Both the position numbers and the translations under genes were made by a program. A stretch of DNA of 64,000 bases from Methylorubrum thiocyanatum (GTDB lineage Bacteria > Pseudomonadota > Alphaproteobacteria > Rhizobiales > Beijerinckiaceae): the NCBI GenBank assembly GCA_014138645.1, contig JACJIB010000002.1:1-64000 (forward strand), written 5' to 3'. The notes under the pieces were generated by a model. It saw only the letters and a program-made list of their open reading frames with translations. It was not told the origin of the DNA and did not search any database. Below, in pieces: positions 36,780 to 46,639 of the stretch (position 1 is its first letter; each line of letters starts with the position of its first letter).

Positions 36780-37227
36780 GACGGTTCACCGTTCCGGCCG
36801 GGTCTCGGGAACGAAAAACGCGGCCCTTATCGTCTGCCGACGCGCCTCTCGGCATCGGAGCCCCGCTCCGATGCCCTGCCACCGCTCGCATCCGCCGCAT
36901 CGATTCGTTCGAACGCTTCGCTGTCACACCGTCTCTCTGGAAGCCTTTCGAGGGCTGCGGGCAGCCATGCGCCCTGTGATCCCGGGCCTTCGCGTGAGAC
37001 GCTTTCAAGACGCTTGGATCCGCGTCCGCAACCGCTGCTCCGTAGGAGAAAAGCAAAATTTGGCGCAGGTTCAAAAGAAATTTGAATTACGATTGAGCGG
37101 ATGATGCACCGCAACCGAGGCATTTTGATCGATTTTTTTTGTCGAGCCACGAGACAGCTTGATTGAACTTTAGTGCTGGCCCTGGTTGGATCGGGTCTTA
37201 GAACAAAACCAAGTTGGGCAGGAAAAC
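36780..37227. promoter_or_regulatory. Upstream region of formate dehydrogenase operon
   Basis: A 448-base gap with a strongly AT-rich part (37040-37150, including a run of eight T near 37132). It must contain the promoter and regulatory sites of the formate dehydrogenase operon. I see possible TTGATT/TTGAAC -35-like elements near 37155 but no reliable -10 partner and no clear operator, so the site is not placed. Confidence 0.4.
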
Positions 37228-37701
37228 ATGGCTAGTCCCGAGCCTTGGAACGCCACGCGCGCCGCTGGGATCGTGGCCGAGCTGCAATCCTTGGAGGGCG
37301 CGACTCTCCCTATATTGCATGCTCTGCAGGAAACGTTCGGCTACGTCGACGCTCAGGCGGTTCCGATGATCGCCGATGCGCTGAACCTGTCCCGCGCCGA
37401 AGTGCATGGCTGCCTGACCTTCTACCACGACTTCCGGCGCGAGCCGCCGGCCGGCCGCCACCATGTCAAGTTGTGCCGGGCCGAGGCCTGCCAGGCGATG
37501 GGCTCCGACCGGCTCCACGGCGAGATCCTCTCGCGGATGGGCTGCGACTGGCACGGCACCAGCGCCGACGGCGTGACCGTCGAGCCGGTCTACTGCCTCG
37601 GCCTCTGCGCCAACGGTCCGGCCGCCCTGGTCGATGACGAGCCGCTGGCCCGCCTCTCCGCCGAATCCCTCGACGCCGCCCTCAAGGAGGCCCGCGCGTG
37701 A
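37228..37701 (+). CDS. fdh2C: NAD-dependent formate dehydrogenase, gamma subunit
   Basis: A 157-residue NuoE-like [2Fe-2S] protein. The N-terminal helical part includes LPILHALQETFGYVDAQAVP and the iron-sulfur part has CRAEACQAMG and CLGLCANGPAALV, giving C-x4-C...C-x3-C ligands. In formate dehydrogenases (Fds/Fdh2) this subunit passes electrons with the beta subunit. The internal Met at 37228 has GGCAGGAAAAC as a good ribosome binding site and is preferred to an upstream start. The next gene overlaps its stop by four bases. Symbol by analogy with M. extorquens fdh2CBAD. Confidence 0.9.
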   Translation: MASPEPWNATRAAGIVAELQSLEGATLPILHALQETFGYVDAQAVPMIADALNLSRAEVHGCLTFYHDFRREPPAGRHHVKLCRAEACQAMGSDRLHGEILSRMGCDWHGTSADGVTVEPVYCLGLCANGPAALVDDEPLARLSAESLDAALKEARA

Positions 37702-39257
37702 GCATCACCGTCTACGTCCCGCAGGACGCCGTCGCCCTGGGGCTGGGCGCCAATCGCGTCGCCCGCGCGATCTTCGCCGGAGCCGAGCGCCGCGGCCTCG
37801 ACGTGCGCATCGTCCGCACCGGCACCCGCGGCCTGCTCTGGCTCGAGCCGATGGTCGAAGTCGCCACCTCCGAGGGCCGCATCGCCTACGGCCCGGTGAC
37901 GCCGGCCGATGTCGAGGGCCTGCTCGACGCCGGCTTCGTCCAGGGCGGCGCGCACGCGCTGCGCCTCGGCAAGCCCGAGGAGATTCCGTTCCTCGCGCGT
38001 CAGCACCGCCTCACCTTCCACCGCTGCGGCGTGGTCGATCCGGTCTCCGTCGAGGATTATCGGGCGCATGGCGGCTACCGCGGTCTCGAAGCGGCGCTGA
38101 AGCGTGAGGCCGAGGGCGTCGTCGCCCAGGTGCGCGATTCGGGTCTGCGCGGGCGCGGCGGCGCCGGCTTCCCGGCGGGCATCAAGTGGAACACGGTGAT
38201 GCTGGCCCAATCGGACCAGAAATACGTGGTCTGCAACGCCGACGAGGGCGATTCCGGCACCTTCGCCGACCGGATCATGATGGAGGGTGACCCCTTCAAC
38301 CTGATCGAGGGCATGACCATCGCCGCCGTCGCCACCGGCGCGACGCGGGGCTACATCTACTGCCGCTCGGAATATCCGCAGAGCTTCAAGACCCTGCGCG
38401 ACGCGATCGCCAACGGCGTCAAGGCCGGCGTGCTGGGCGACAACATCCTGGGCAGCGGCAAGAGCTTCCATCTGGAAGTCCGGCTGGGCGCCGGCGCCTA
38501 TATCTGCGGCGAGGAGACCTCGCTGCTGGAAAGCCTCGAGGGCAAGCGCGGCATCGTCCGGGCCAAGCCCCCGATCCCGGCGCTGAAGGGCTTCCTCGGC
38601 AAGCCGACGCTGGTCAACAACGTCATGACCTTCACGGCCGTGCCGTGGATCATGGAGCACGGCGCCAAGGCCTATGCCGAGTACGGCATGGGCCGCTCGC
38701 TCGGCACCCTGCCGATCCAGCTCGCCGGCAATATCAAGCATGGCGGGCTGATCGAGTACGCCTTCGGCATCACCATCCGTCAGGTGATCGACGAGTTCGG
38801 CGGCGGCACCGCCTCGGGCCGTCCAGTCCGCGCGGTGCAGGTCGGCGGCCCGCTCGGCGCCTACTTCCCCGACGAACTGCTCGACACGCCGCTCGACTAC
38901 GAGGCGATGGCGGCCAAGAAGGGCCTCGTCGGCCATGGCGGCATCGTCGTGTTCGACGACACCGTCGATATGGCCAAGCAAGCCCGCTTCGCCTTCGAGT
39001 TCTGCGCCACCGAATCCTGCGGCAAGTGCACCCCCTGCCGCGTCGGCGCCACCCGCGGCGTCGAGACCATGGACAAGGTCATCTCCGGCATCCGTCCGGA
39101 GGCCAATCTCAAGCTCGTCGAGGATCTCTGCGAGATCATGACCGACGGCTCGCTCTGCGCCATGGGCGGGCTGACGCCGATGCCCGTGATGAGCGCCATC
39201 ACCAACTTCCCCGAGGATTTTCGGCGCGCGGGCGATCTGCCCGTCGCGGCCGAGTGA
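37698..39257 (+). CDS. fdh2B: NAD-dependent formate dehydrogenase, beta subunit
   Basis: A 519-residue NuoF-like flavoprotein with an N-terminal thioredoxin-like domain (about residues 1-90) fused to the NuoF part: GLRGRGGAGFPAGIKWNT and YVVCNADEGDSGTFADR bind NADH/FMN. CGEETSLLESLEGKRG and ESCGKCTPCRVGATRGVETM give the FMN/4Fe-4S region. It reduces NAD+ with electrons from the alpha subunit. The start overlaps the gamma-subunit stop by ATGA-type four bases, so they are coupled. The alpha gene follows 11 bases after its stop with GAGGAG between. Confidence 0.95.
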   Translation: MSITVYVPQDAVALGLGANRVARAIFAGAERRGLDVRIVRTGTRGLLWLEPMVEVATSEGRIAYGPVTPADVEGLLDAGFVQGGAHALRLGKPEEIPFLARQHRLTFHRCGVVDPVSVEDYRAHGGYRGLEAALKREAEGVVAQVRDSGLRGRGGAGFPAGIKWNTVMLAQSDQKYVVCNADEGDSGTFADRIMMEGDPFNLIEGMTIAAVATGATRGYIYCRSEYPQSFKTLRDAIANGVKAGVLGDNILGSGKSFHLEVRLGAGAYICGEETSLLESLEGKRGIVRAKPPIPALKGFLGKPTLVNNVMTFTAVPWIMEHGAKAYAEYGMGRSLGTLPIQLAGNIKHGGLIEYAFGITIRQVIDEFGGGTASGRPVRAVQVGGPLGAYFPDELLDTPLDYEAMAAKKGLVGHGGIVVFDDTVDMAKQARFAFEFCATESCGKCTPCRVGATRGVETMDKVISGIRPEANLKLVEDLCEIMTDGSLCAMGGLTPMPVMSAITNFPEDFRRAGDLPVAAE

Positions 39258-39268
39258 GGAGGCAGCCG

Positions 39269-42121
39269 ATGACCCTCATCAAGGAAATCGACTACGGCAC
39301 CCCGATCCGGCTCAACGAGCAGACGGTGACGCTGACCATCGACGGCGAGAGCGTGACGGTGCCCGCGGGCACCTCGGTCATGGCCGCGGCGATGCATATG
39401 GGCACCAAGATCCCGAAGCTGTGCGCGACGGATTCGCTGGAGCCGTTCGGCTCCTGCCGCATGTGCCTGGTGGAGATCGACGGGCGGCGCGGCACGCCTG
39501 CCTCCTGCACCACCCCGGCCGAGAACGGCATGGTCGTGCACACGCAGTCGGACAAGCTGCACCGCCTGCGCAAGGGAGTGATGGAGCTCTACATCTCCGA
39601 CCACCCGCTCGACTGCCTGACCTGCGCCGCCAACGGCGATTGCGAATTGCAGGACACCGCCGGCCAGGTGGGCCTGCGCGAGGTGCGCTACGGCTATGAC
39701 GGCGACAACCACGTCAAGCCGACCTCCGACCGCTACCTGCCGAAAGACGAGTCCAACCCCTACTTCACCTACGACCCGTCGAAGTGCATCGTCTGCAACC
39801 GCTGCGTCCGCGCCTGCGAGGAGACGCAGGGCACCTTCGCGCTGACCATCGAGGGCCGCGGCTTCGACAGCCGTGTGGCGGCCGGCCCCACCAACTTCAT
39901 GCAGTCCGAATGCGTGTCCTGCGGCGCCTGCGTCCAGGCCTGCCCGACCGCGACCCTGCAGGAGAAGACGGTCCACCTCTACGGCCAGCCCGAGCATTCC
40001 GAGGTGACGACCTGCGCCTATTGCGGCGTCGGCTGCGCCTTCAAGGCCGAGATGCAGGGTGACCGGGTCATCCGCATGGTGCCCTACAAGGGCGGCAAGG
40101 CGAATGAGGGCCATAGCTGCGTCAAGGGCCGCTTCGCCTACGGCTACGCCACCCACAAGGACCGCATCACCAAGCCGATGATCCGCGAGAAGATCACGGA
40201 TCCGTGGCGCGAGGTTTCCTGGGATGAAGCCATCGCGCATGCGGCCAGCGAGTTTAAGCGCATCCAGGCGAAATACGGAAAAGATTCGGTCGGCGGCATC
40301 ACCTCTTCGCGCTGCACCAACGAGGAGGCCTACCTCGTCCAGAAGCTGGTGCGCGCCGCCTTCGGCAACAACAACGTCGATACCTGCGCCCGCGTCTGCC
40401 ACTCGCCCACCGGCTACGGCCTGATGTCCACGCTCGGCACCTCCGCCGGCACCCAGGACTTCAAGTCGGTCGAGGAATCCGACGTGATCCTCGTCATCGG
40501 CGCCAACCCGACCGACGGCCACCCCGTCTTCGGCTCGCGGATGAAGAAGCGCCTGCGCGAGGGGGCCCGCCTCATCGTCGCCGATCCGCGCAAGATCGAC
40601 CTCGTGAAGTCGCCCCACATCCAGGCCGACTATCACCTGCCCCTGAAGCCCGGCTCCAACGTCGCCTTCATCAACGCCTTCGCCCACGTCATCGTCACGG
40701 AAGGCCTGATCGCCGAGGACTACGTCCGCGAGCGCTGCGACCTCGCCGAGTTCGAGTCCTGGGCCCGGTTCATCGCCGAGGAGCGCAACTCGCCGGAGGC
40801 GGCGCAGGCGATCACCGGCGTCGATCCGCAGGCGATCCGCGAGGCCGCCCGCCTCTACGCCACCGGCGGCAAGGCGGCGATCTACTACGGCCTGGGTGTC
40901 ACCGAGCACTCTCAGGGCTCGACCATGGTCATGGGCATGGCCAACATCGCCATGGCCACCGGCAATATCGGCATGGTGGGTGCGGGCGTGAACCCGCTGC
41001 GCGGCCAGAACAACGTGCAGGGCTCCTGCGACATGGGCTCGTTCCCGCACGAGCTGCCGGGCTACCGCCACGTCGCCGACGACGCCACCCGCGAGAGCTT
41101 CGAGGCGATCTGGGGGGCCAAGCTCGACAACGCGCCGGGCCTGCGCATCACCAACATGCTCGACGAGGCCGTCGGCGGCACGTTCAAGGGCATGTACATC
41201 CAGGGCGAGGACATCGCCCAGTCCGACCCCGACACCCATCACGTGACCTCGGGCCTGAAGGCCATGGAGTGCATCGTGATCCAGGACCTGTTCCTGAACG
41301 AGACCGCGAAGTACGCCCACGTCTTCCTGCCGGGCGCCTCCTTCCTCGAGAAGGACGGCACCTTCACCAACGCCGAGCGCCGCATCTCCCGCGTGCGCAA
41401 GGTGATGGCCCCGATGGGCGGCTACGGCGACTGGGAGGGCACGGTGCTGCTCGCCAACGCGCTCGGCTACAAGATGGCGTACACCCACCCGTCCGAGATC
41501 ATGGACGAGATCGCGGCGCTCACCCCGAGCTTCACCGGCGTCTCCTACCAGAAGCTGGAGGAACTCGGCTCGATCCAGTGGCCGTGCAACGAGAAGGCGC
41601 CGCTCGGCACCCCGATGATGCATGTCGACCGGTTCGTGCGTGGCAAGGGCCGCTTCATGATCACCGAGTACGTCGCGACCGACGAGCGGACCACGGGCAA
41701 GTTCCCGCTGATCCTCACCACCGGCCGCATCCTCTCCCAGTACAATGTCGGCGCGCAGACCCGGCGCACCGAGAACTCCCGCTGGCACGAGGAGGACGTG
41801 CTGGAGATCCATCCCTTCGACGCGGAAGTCCGCGGCATCGTCGACGGCGATCTCGTCGCGCTGGAGAGCCGCTCGGGCGACATCGCGCTGAAGGCCAAGG
41901 TGACCGAGCGGATGCAGCCGGGGATCGTCTACACGACCTTCCACCATGCCAAGACCGGTGCCAACGTCATCACCACCGACTATTCGGACTGGGCCACCAA
42001 CTGCCCCGAATACAAGGTGACGGCGGTGCAGGTGCGGCGCACGAACCGGCCCTCCGACTGGCAGGCGAAGTTCTACGAGGAGGACTTCTCGCTCACCCGC
42101 ATCGCGGAAGCGGCGGAGTAG
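39269..42121 (+). CDS. fdh2A: NAD-dependent formate dehydrogenase, alpha subunit
   Basis: A 950-residue molybdo- or tungsto-enzyme. The N-terminal [2Fe-2S] ferredoxin uses Cys52, 63, 66 and 80. A further cluster segment (His112, Cys116, 119, 125) and 4Fe-4S clusters at Cys173-183 and Cys215-225 follow. The Mo-bisPGD domain begins at TTCAYCGVGCAFKA (Cys249, 252, 256, 284). The active-site ligand is Cys377 in ARVCHSPTGYGLMSTLG, so no selenocysteine is used. It oxidises formate to CO2, the last step of C1 dissimilation. GAGGAG just before the ATG fixes the start; longer frames extend into the beta gene. Confidence 0.95.
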   Translation: MTLIKEIDYGTPIRLNEQTVTLTIDGESVTVPAGTSVMAAAMHMGTKIPKLCATDSLEPFGSCRMCLVEIDGRRGTPASCTTPAENGMVVHTQSDKLHRLRKGVMELYISDHPLDCLTCAANGDCELQDTAGQVGLREVRYGYDGDNHVKPTSDRYLPKDESNPYFTYDPSKCIVCNRCVRACEETQGTFALTIEGRGFDSRVAAGPTNFMQSECVSCGACVQACPTATLQEKTVHLYGQPEHSEVTTCAYCGVGCAFKAEMQGDRVIRMVPYKGGKANEGHSCVKGRFAYGYATHKDRITKPMIREKITDPWREVSWDEAIAHAASEFKRIQAKYGKDSVGGITSSRCTNEEAYLVQKLVRAAFGNNNVDTCARVCHSPTGYGLMSTLGTSAGTQDFKSVEESDVILVIGANPTDGHPVFGSRMKKRLREGARLIVADPRKIDLVKSPHIQADYHLPLKPGSNVAFINAFAHVIVTEGLIAEDYVRERCDLAEFESWARFIAEERNSPEAAQAITGVDPQAIREAARLYATGGKAAIYYGLGVTEHSQGSTMVMGMANIAMATGNIGMVGAGVNPLRGQNNVQGSCDMGSFPHELPGYRHVADDATRESFEAIWGAKLDNAPGLRITNMLDEAVGGTFKGMYIQGEDIAQSDPDTHHVTSGLKAMECIVIQDLFLNETAKYAHVFLPGASFLEKDGTFTNAERRISRVRKVMAPMGGYGDWEGTVLLANALGYKMAYTHPSEIMDEIAALTPSFTGVSYQKLEELGSIQWPCNEKAPLGTPMMHVDRFVRGKGRFMITEYVATDERTTGKFPLILTTGRILSQYNVGAQTRRTENSRWHEEDVLEIHPFDAEVRGIVDGDLVALESRSGDIALKAKVTERMQPGIVYTTFHHAKTGANVITTDYSDWATNCPEYKVTAVQVRRTNRPSDWQAKFYEEDFSLTRIAEAAE

Positions 42122-42135
42122 GCTTTTGGGACTGG

Positions 42136-42157
42136 GGAGCGGGCTACGGCCCGCTCC
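42136..42157. repeat. Nine-bp hairpin after the alpha gene
   Basis: ggagcgggc (42136-42144) pairs perfectly with gcccgctcc (42149-42157) around a TACG loop, 15 bases past the alpha stop. No T run follows, so it may weaken rather than end transcription. Confidence 0.6.
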
Positions 42158-42170
42158 TCTCCCACCCTCC

Positions 42171-42282
42171 CCCTCATCCTGAGGTGCCGGAGCAAGGCGG
42201 AGGCCTCGAAGGAGGGCTCCAGAGCACGCGCGATCCCTGGAGCCCTCCTTCGAGGCCGCTGCGCGGCACCTCAGGATGAGGG
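42171..42282. repeat. Long imperfect inverted repeat inside fdh operon
   Basis: The arms start ccctcatcctgaggtgccg (42171-42189) and gcctcgaaggagggctccag (42203-42222); the right arm reads ctggagccctccttcgaggc and then cggcacctcaggatgaggg to 42282. Together they form a nearly 50-bp foldback with an asymmetric bulge. This type of palindrome is interspersed in many alphaproteobacterial genomes. It separates the alpha and delta subunit genes. Confidence 0.75.
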
Positions 42283-42329
42283 ACAGGGGTGGGATGCGCT
42301 CCATTCAGAGAGAGCCGAGTCGTCCGCCG

Positions 42330-42620
42330 ATGAGCGCAACGAACCCGAACGACAAGCTGGTGCGGATGGCCAACCAGATCGCCCTGTTCTTCCGGTCCTA
42401 CCCTGAGACGGAGGCGGTGGCGGGCATCCACAACCACATCGTGGCGTTCTGGACGCCGAAGATGCGCCGCGACCTCGAAGGCTACGCCGACGAGGCCGGC
42501 GAGCGGCTCGATGCCCTGGTTCATAAGGCCCTGCACGAGCAGCCGGCGGCCGAGAGCCCGGTGCGCCCGGCCACCCGCAATCCGCAGCTCGCGGGCGAGG
42601 GCGCCAGCGACGCGGGCTGA
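42330..42620 (+). CDS. fdh2D: Formate dehydrogenase delta subunit (FdsD family)
   Basis: A 96-residue protein with NDKLVRMANQIALFFRSYPE, AVAGIHNHIVAFWTPKMRRD and LDALVHKALHEQ, matching the FdsD/Fdh delta family found with NAD-linked formate dehydrogenases. It is thought to help assemble or stabilise the complex. The start at 42330 is chosen by homology; the longer frame begins in the repeat. A 208-base gap with an inverted repeat and a hairpin separates it from the alpha gene, unlike the tight coupling of the other subunits. Confidence 0.85.
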   Translation: MSATNPNDKLVRMANQIALFFRSYPETEAVAGIHNHIVAFWTPKMRRDLEGYADEAGERLDALVHKALHEQPAAESPVRPATRNPQLAGEGASDAG

Positions 42621-42714
42621 ATCCCGTCGCCGTCCCTCGGCTTGAGGAGCGTCCCCCGATCGTCCTACCAATGCGGGGCTCTGCCCTCCCTGCGGGTATC
42701 GGGACGGTTCTCAG

Positions 42715-43650
42715 GTGATCGATAAGCTGGAATTCCTCCTGGCGCTCGCCCGCGAGCAGCATTTCGGGCGCGCGGCGGAGGCCTGCGGCGTGACCCAGCA
42801 GACGCTCTCGGCCGGGGTGAAGAGCCTGGAGGACCGCTTCGGCGTCCGCCTGGTCCAGCGCGGCTCACGCTTCCAGGGATTCACGCCGGAGGGTGACCGG
42901 GTGCTGGCCTGGGGCCGGCGCATCGTCGGCGACGCCCGCGCGATGCAGGACGACGTGGCCGCGCTCCGCCGCGGCCTCACCGGCCACCTGCGCATCGCCG
43001 CCGTACCGACCGCCCTGCCGATGGTGGCGGCGCTGACCACGCCCTATCGCGCCCGCTACCCGAACGTGCGCTTCAGCGTGATCTCGACCACCTCGGAAGA
43101 GATCTTCTCGCTGATCGACAATCTCGAGGCGGATGCGGGGCTCACCTATCTCGACAACGAGCCGCTCGGGCGCGTCACCGCCGTGCCGCTCTACACGGAG
43201 CACTATCAGCTCCTCACCGCCGCCGGCGGCCCTTACGACGACCGGGCCAGCGTCACCTGGGCGGAACTCGCCAAGATCCCACTCTGCCTGCTGACGCCCA
43301 ACATGCAGAACCGGCGCATCATCGATCAGCAGATGCGCGCGGCGGGCGGCGAGCCGGCCCCCACGCTCGAATCCAACTCGATGGTCGTGCTGATGACCCA
43401 TGTGCGCACCCTGCAATGGGCGAGCGTGATGCCGGCGATCCTCGCCGACGCGCTCGGGCCGACCGAGGGTTTGCGGGCGATCCCGATCGTGGAGCCGGAC
43501 CTGCGCCACGCCATCGGCCTCGTCGCCCCGCGCCGCGACCCGGCGACGCCGATGGTGACCGCCCTCGTCAACGTCGCCCGCGCGGTCGCCCGAACGCTGG
43601 ACGGTGAGGACTCCGCCCCGGCGGTGCTGCACGGCACGGCCACGAACTGA
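42715..43650 (+). CDS. LysR-type transcriptional regulator
   Basis: A 311-residue LysR-family regulator. The winged helix-turn-helix lies at the N-terminus (LEFLLALAREQHFGRAAEAC, GVTQQTLSAGVKSLEDRFGV) and the effector-binding domain follows from about residue 90. The start is GTG at 42715; the reading frame begins right there with no sensible upstream start. It is directly downstream of the formate dehydrogenase operon and may control it, or be co-transcribed with it, but it is not divergently arranged as LysR regulators usually are. Fragments of the same repeat flank it on both sides. Confidence 0.9.
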   Translation: MIDKLEFLLALAREQHFGRAAEACGVTQQTLSAGVKSLEDRFGVRLVQRGSRFQGFTPEGDRVLAWGRRIVGDARAMQDDVAALRRGLTGHLRIAAVPTALPMVAALTTPYRARYPNVRFSVISTTSEEIFSLIDNLEADAGLTYLDNEPLGRVTAVPLYTEHYQLLTAAGGPYDDRASVTWAELAKIPLCLLTPNMQNRRIIDQQMRAAGGEPAPTLESNSMVVLMTHVRTLQWASVMPAILADALGPTEGLRAIPIVEPDLRHAIGLVAPRRDPATPMVTALVNVARAVARTLDGEDSAPAVLHGTATN

Positions 43651-43656
43651 GTCTGG

Positions 43657-43766
43657 GATCCCAGAGGGATCATCCCTTTGGCGGGGCGCCGGGGTGGAAC
43701 CCCGGCATCCGTTCAACCGGGGCTCTGCCCTGGACCCGCGAAAGGGCTCGCCCTTTCGAAACCCCT
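43657..43766. repeat. Interspersed GC-rich repeat element
   Basis: This stretch has several short foldbacks: gatcccagagggatc, gccggggtggaaccccggc and cgaaagggctcgccctttcg (43739-43758). A fragment of its core (ggggctctgccct) also occurs near 42675, upstream of the LysR gene. It looks like a genomic repeat element and could also act in ending LysR transcription. Confidence 0.6.
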
Positions 43767-43789
43767 GACGCGCCGACGGAGCGCGTCGA

Positions 43790-44236
43790 TCACGCGCCGG
43801 GGCGCTGGATCACGGCGCAGAGGGTGAGCGGGCCCTGTTCTTTCCGCATGAAGGCGCAGGTGACGCGGGCGCCGTCCACCTCGATCGTGCTGTGGCGCTT
43901 GGCCTGCGCGCCCTCGCGGGCCTGCCGGGTGGCGTCCCGCAGGCGATCCGGGGCGATGCCCGTGATCGCGTGGCCGGCCTGGACGAACACCGTGTCGTAG
44001 GCCTCCGGCGGGGTCTCACCCCGGTACTGCGCGCCGACGGACGAGGCGTCGGCGCCCGCGCAGGAGAGCGTCAGCGAGGTTTGCGGACCGGCCTCGAACC
44101 GGGCGAAATCGGCGCTGCGCTCGGCCACTGCGGCCCCCGTCGCCCGCTGCACCCGGTCGATCAGGTCGGTGCAGGATTCCTCGGCCATGGCGGGGGAGGC
44201 GGCGAGGACGAGGAGGAGGGCGAGGGCTCTGCGCAT
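43790..44236 (-). CDS. Secreted hypothetical protein
   Basis: A 148-residue protein with a signal peptide (MRRALALLLVLAASPAMAEE). The mature part has four Cys positions (SCTDLIDRV, LSCAGADA, VTCAFMRK and TLCAVIQR), suggesting disulfides in the periplasm. No family recognised. The Met at 44236 begins the signal peptide; another three codons upstream is possible. It lies 68 bases downstream of obgE on the same strand. Confidence 0.7.
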   Translation of the reverse strand: MRRALALLLVLAASPAMAEESCTDLIDRVQRATGAAVAERSADFARFEAGPQTSLTLSCAGADASSVGAQYRGETPPEAYDTVFVQAGHAITGIAPDRLRDATRQAREGAQAKRHSTIEVDGARVTCAFMRKEQGPLTLCAVIQRPGA

Positions 44237-44304
44237 GGGGGCCATGTAGGGCGAATCGGCAAAATCCGTCGCCGGGGTGGACTGAGGCGTAGCGCCGCTG
44301 CGCC

Positions 44305-45375
<1,071 letters not shown>

Positions 45376-45855
45376 TCAGCTTTCGGTGCGACGGCACTGG
45401 CCGTCGAGGTTGAGGTATTGGATGCTGCGCAGGCCCGCCTCGAACCAGCCGCCCGCATCCGGCTGGCGCCCGTTGGCGCCGCCATCGCCGTAGAGGTTGA
45501 TCTGGATCGCCCCGTCCGGCGAACGCAGGGTCGGCGCCTCGCCGCTGCGATCGTAGGTCCAGATCGGCCGCTCGTCGAACAGGGTCTGCGATCCGTCCGC
45601 CTCCCGCTGGAACAGCTGGCCGTACGCGGCGCCCTCCCCCGCAGGCTTGGCGAAGTAGAACCCGACCTTCGGCGTGCGTCCGGCGAAATTGTAGAACTCG
45701 CAGTAGAGGCGGCTTTCCCCCTGCGGCTTCGGCGCCGGCGCCGCCGCGGCCTCGACCGGCGGCGGCTTTCCCTCGCGGGTGATCGCGAAGATCAGCGCCG
45801 CCAGGGCCACCGCCGTCATAGCCGCGGCGAGACCGGCGACCCTGCGTGTCCTCAT
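45376..45855 (-). CDS. Membrane-anchored hypothetical protein
   Basis: A 159-residue protein with an N-terminal membrane anchor (MRTRRVAGLAAAMTAVALAA, about residues 7-26), then a Pro/Ala linker and a soluble domain with LYCEFYNFAGRTPKVGFYFA, AYGQLFQREADGSQTLFDER and INLYGDGGANGRQPDAGGWF, ending with a Cys (DGQCRRTES) that could pair with the earlier Cys. The start overlaps the upstream GNAT gene by four bases (ATGA), so they are coupled. Function unknown. Confidence 0.7.
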   Translation of the reverse strand: MRTRRVAGLAAAMTAVALAALIFAITREGKPPPVEAAAAPAPKPQGESRLYCEFYNFAGRTPKVGFYFAKPAGEGAAYGQLFQREADGSQTLFDERPIWTYDRSGEAPTLRSPDGAIQINLYGDGGANGRQPDAGGWFEAGLRSIQYLNLDGQCRRTES

Positions 45856-46451
45856 GCCGAGGGTCCCCCCACCGCGCTCCGGTGCCTTCCGAGCCACTCC
45901 GCCCGGTCGAGGCGGAAATCGTAGCTCGGCACGGCGCCGCCCCGCGCCACGAAGACGGGCGCCGATTCGCCCGTGCGGCGGAACCCGCACTTCTCCAGCA
46001 CCCGCTGCGAGCCCCGGTTCGCGACCATCGCGGCCGAGACGAGGGCCGGCTCGCCCGCATAGGCGAAGGTGGCGTCGACCATGGCCTCCGCCGCCTCGGT
46101 CATCAGCCCCTCGCCCCAGAACGGGCGCCCGAGCCAATAGCCGAGATGCGGCGCAATCCCATCCGGCCGGTGCTCGACCGACACGACGCCGATCAGGTGC
46201 GCGGGCGCCGCCCGCCGGCAGACCGCCATGATCAACCCTTCGCCCAGGGTGTTCGCCGCCCGCGCCCGAATCACGAAGCCCTCCGCCTCGTGCAGCGGCA
46301 GCGGCGTCGGGAGCCGCGCGGTCATCTCGGCCACCGCCGGATCGCCCGCGAGCCGCGCGACGGCCTCGGCATCGCGGGCCATGGGCCAGCGCAGCCAGAG
46401 CCGGCGCGTCTCGAGGCGGAAGACGTCGTCGCGGGTGAGATCGGGGAACAT
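45852..46451 (-). CDS. GNAT family acetyltransferase (RimJ/RimL-like)
   Basis: A 199-residue acetyltransferase: RLETRRLWLRWPMARDAEAV, HLIGVVSVEHRPDGIAPHLG, YWLGRPFWGEGLMTEAAEAM and AANRGSQRVLEKCGFRRTGE, the RimJ/RimL-type pattern with the acetyl-CoA-binding region. Members acetylate ribosomal proteins or small amines. It lies between rpmA and the anchored hypothetical, in the rplU-rpmA-obgE cluster, with a strong hairpin between it and rpmA. The Met at 46451 is preferred to a longer frame with unlikely composition. Confidence 0.85.
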   Translation of the reverse strand: MFPDLTRDDVFRLETRRLWLRWPMARDAEAVARLAGDPAVAEMTARLPTPLPLHEAEGFVIRARAANTLGEGLIMAVCRRAAPAHLIGVVSVEHRPDGIAPHLGYWLGRPFWGEGLMTEAAEAMVDATFAYAGEPALVSAAMVANRGSQRVLEKCGFRRTGESAPVFVARGGAVPSYDFRLDRAEWLGRHRSAVGGPSA

Positions 46452-46500
46452 CGTGAGCCGGTCATGTGAGGGCGCTGTGCGGCGCCGTCCGGGACGACGA

Positions 46501-46530
46501 AGGGGGAGGATGGTGCCCCATCCTCCCCCG
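46501..46530 (-). terminator. Strong 12-bp hairpin downstream of rpmA
   Basis: gggggaggatgg (46502-46513) pairs perfectly with ccatcctccccc (46518-46529) around a TGCC loop. There is no T run on either side. It lies 110 bases after the rpmA stop and 50 before the GNAT start, so it may attenuate read-through or act as a factor-dependent terminator. Confidence 0.5.
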
Positions 46531-46639
46531 TGTTCCGATCCGCTCGAAGCTTCGCCTGAAGACTTCAACGACCGTCCGCCGGTTCGGTGTGGGACACCGG
46601 CGGGACGCTCGCTTCGTCGTCAGCGACAAGCGTCCGCCG

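Noticed and set aside
40396..40404. Possible selenocysteine in the formate dehydrogenase active site
   Set aside because: The active-site codon is an ordinary Cys codon (ARVCHSPTGYG), with no in-frame TGA or SECIS-like need.
38897..42304. 1135-residue minus-strand open frame across fdh genes
   Set aside because: Shadow of the formate dehydrogenase alpha and beta genes, which have clear conserved motifs.
43657..43766. EcfG promoter candidate (GGAAC near 43697)
   Set aside because: GGAAC is followed by CGTT after only nine bases, far from the required 16-17, and it lies inside a repeat element.
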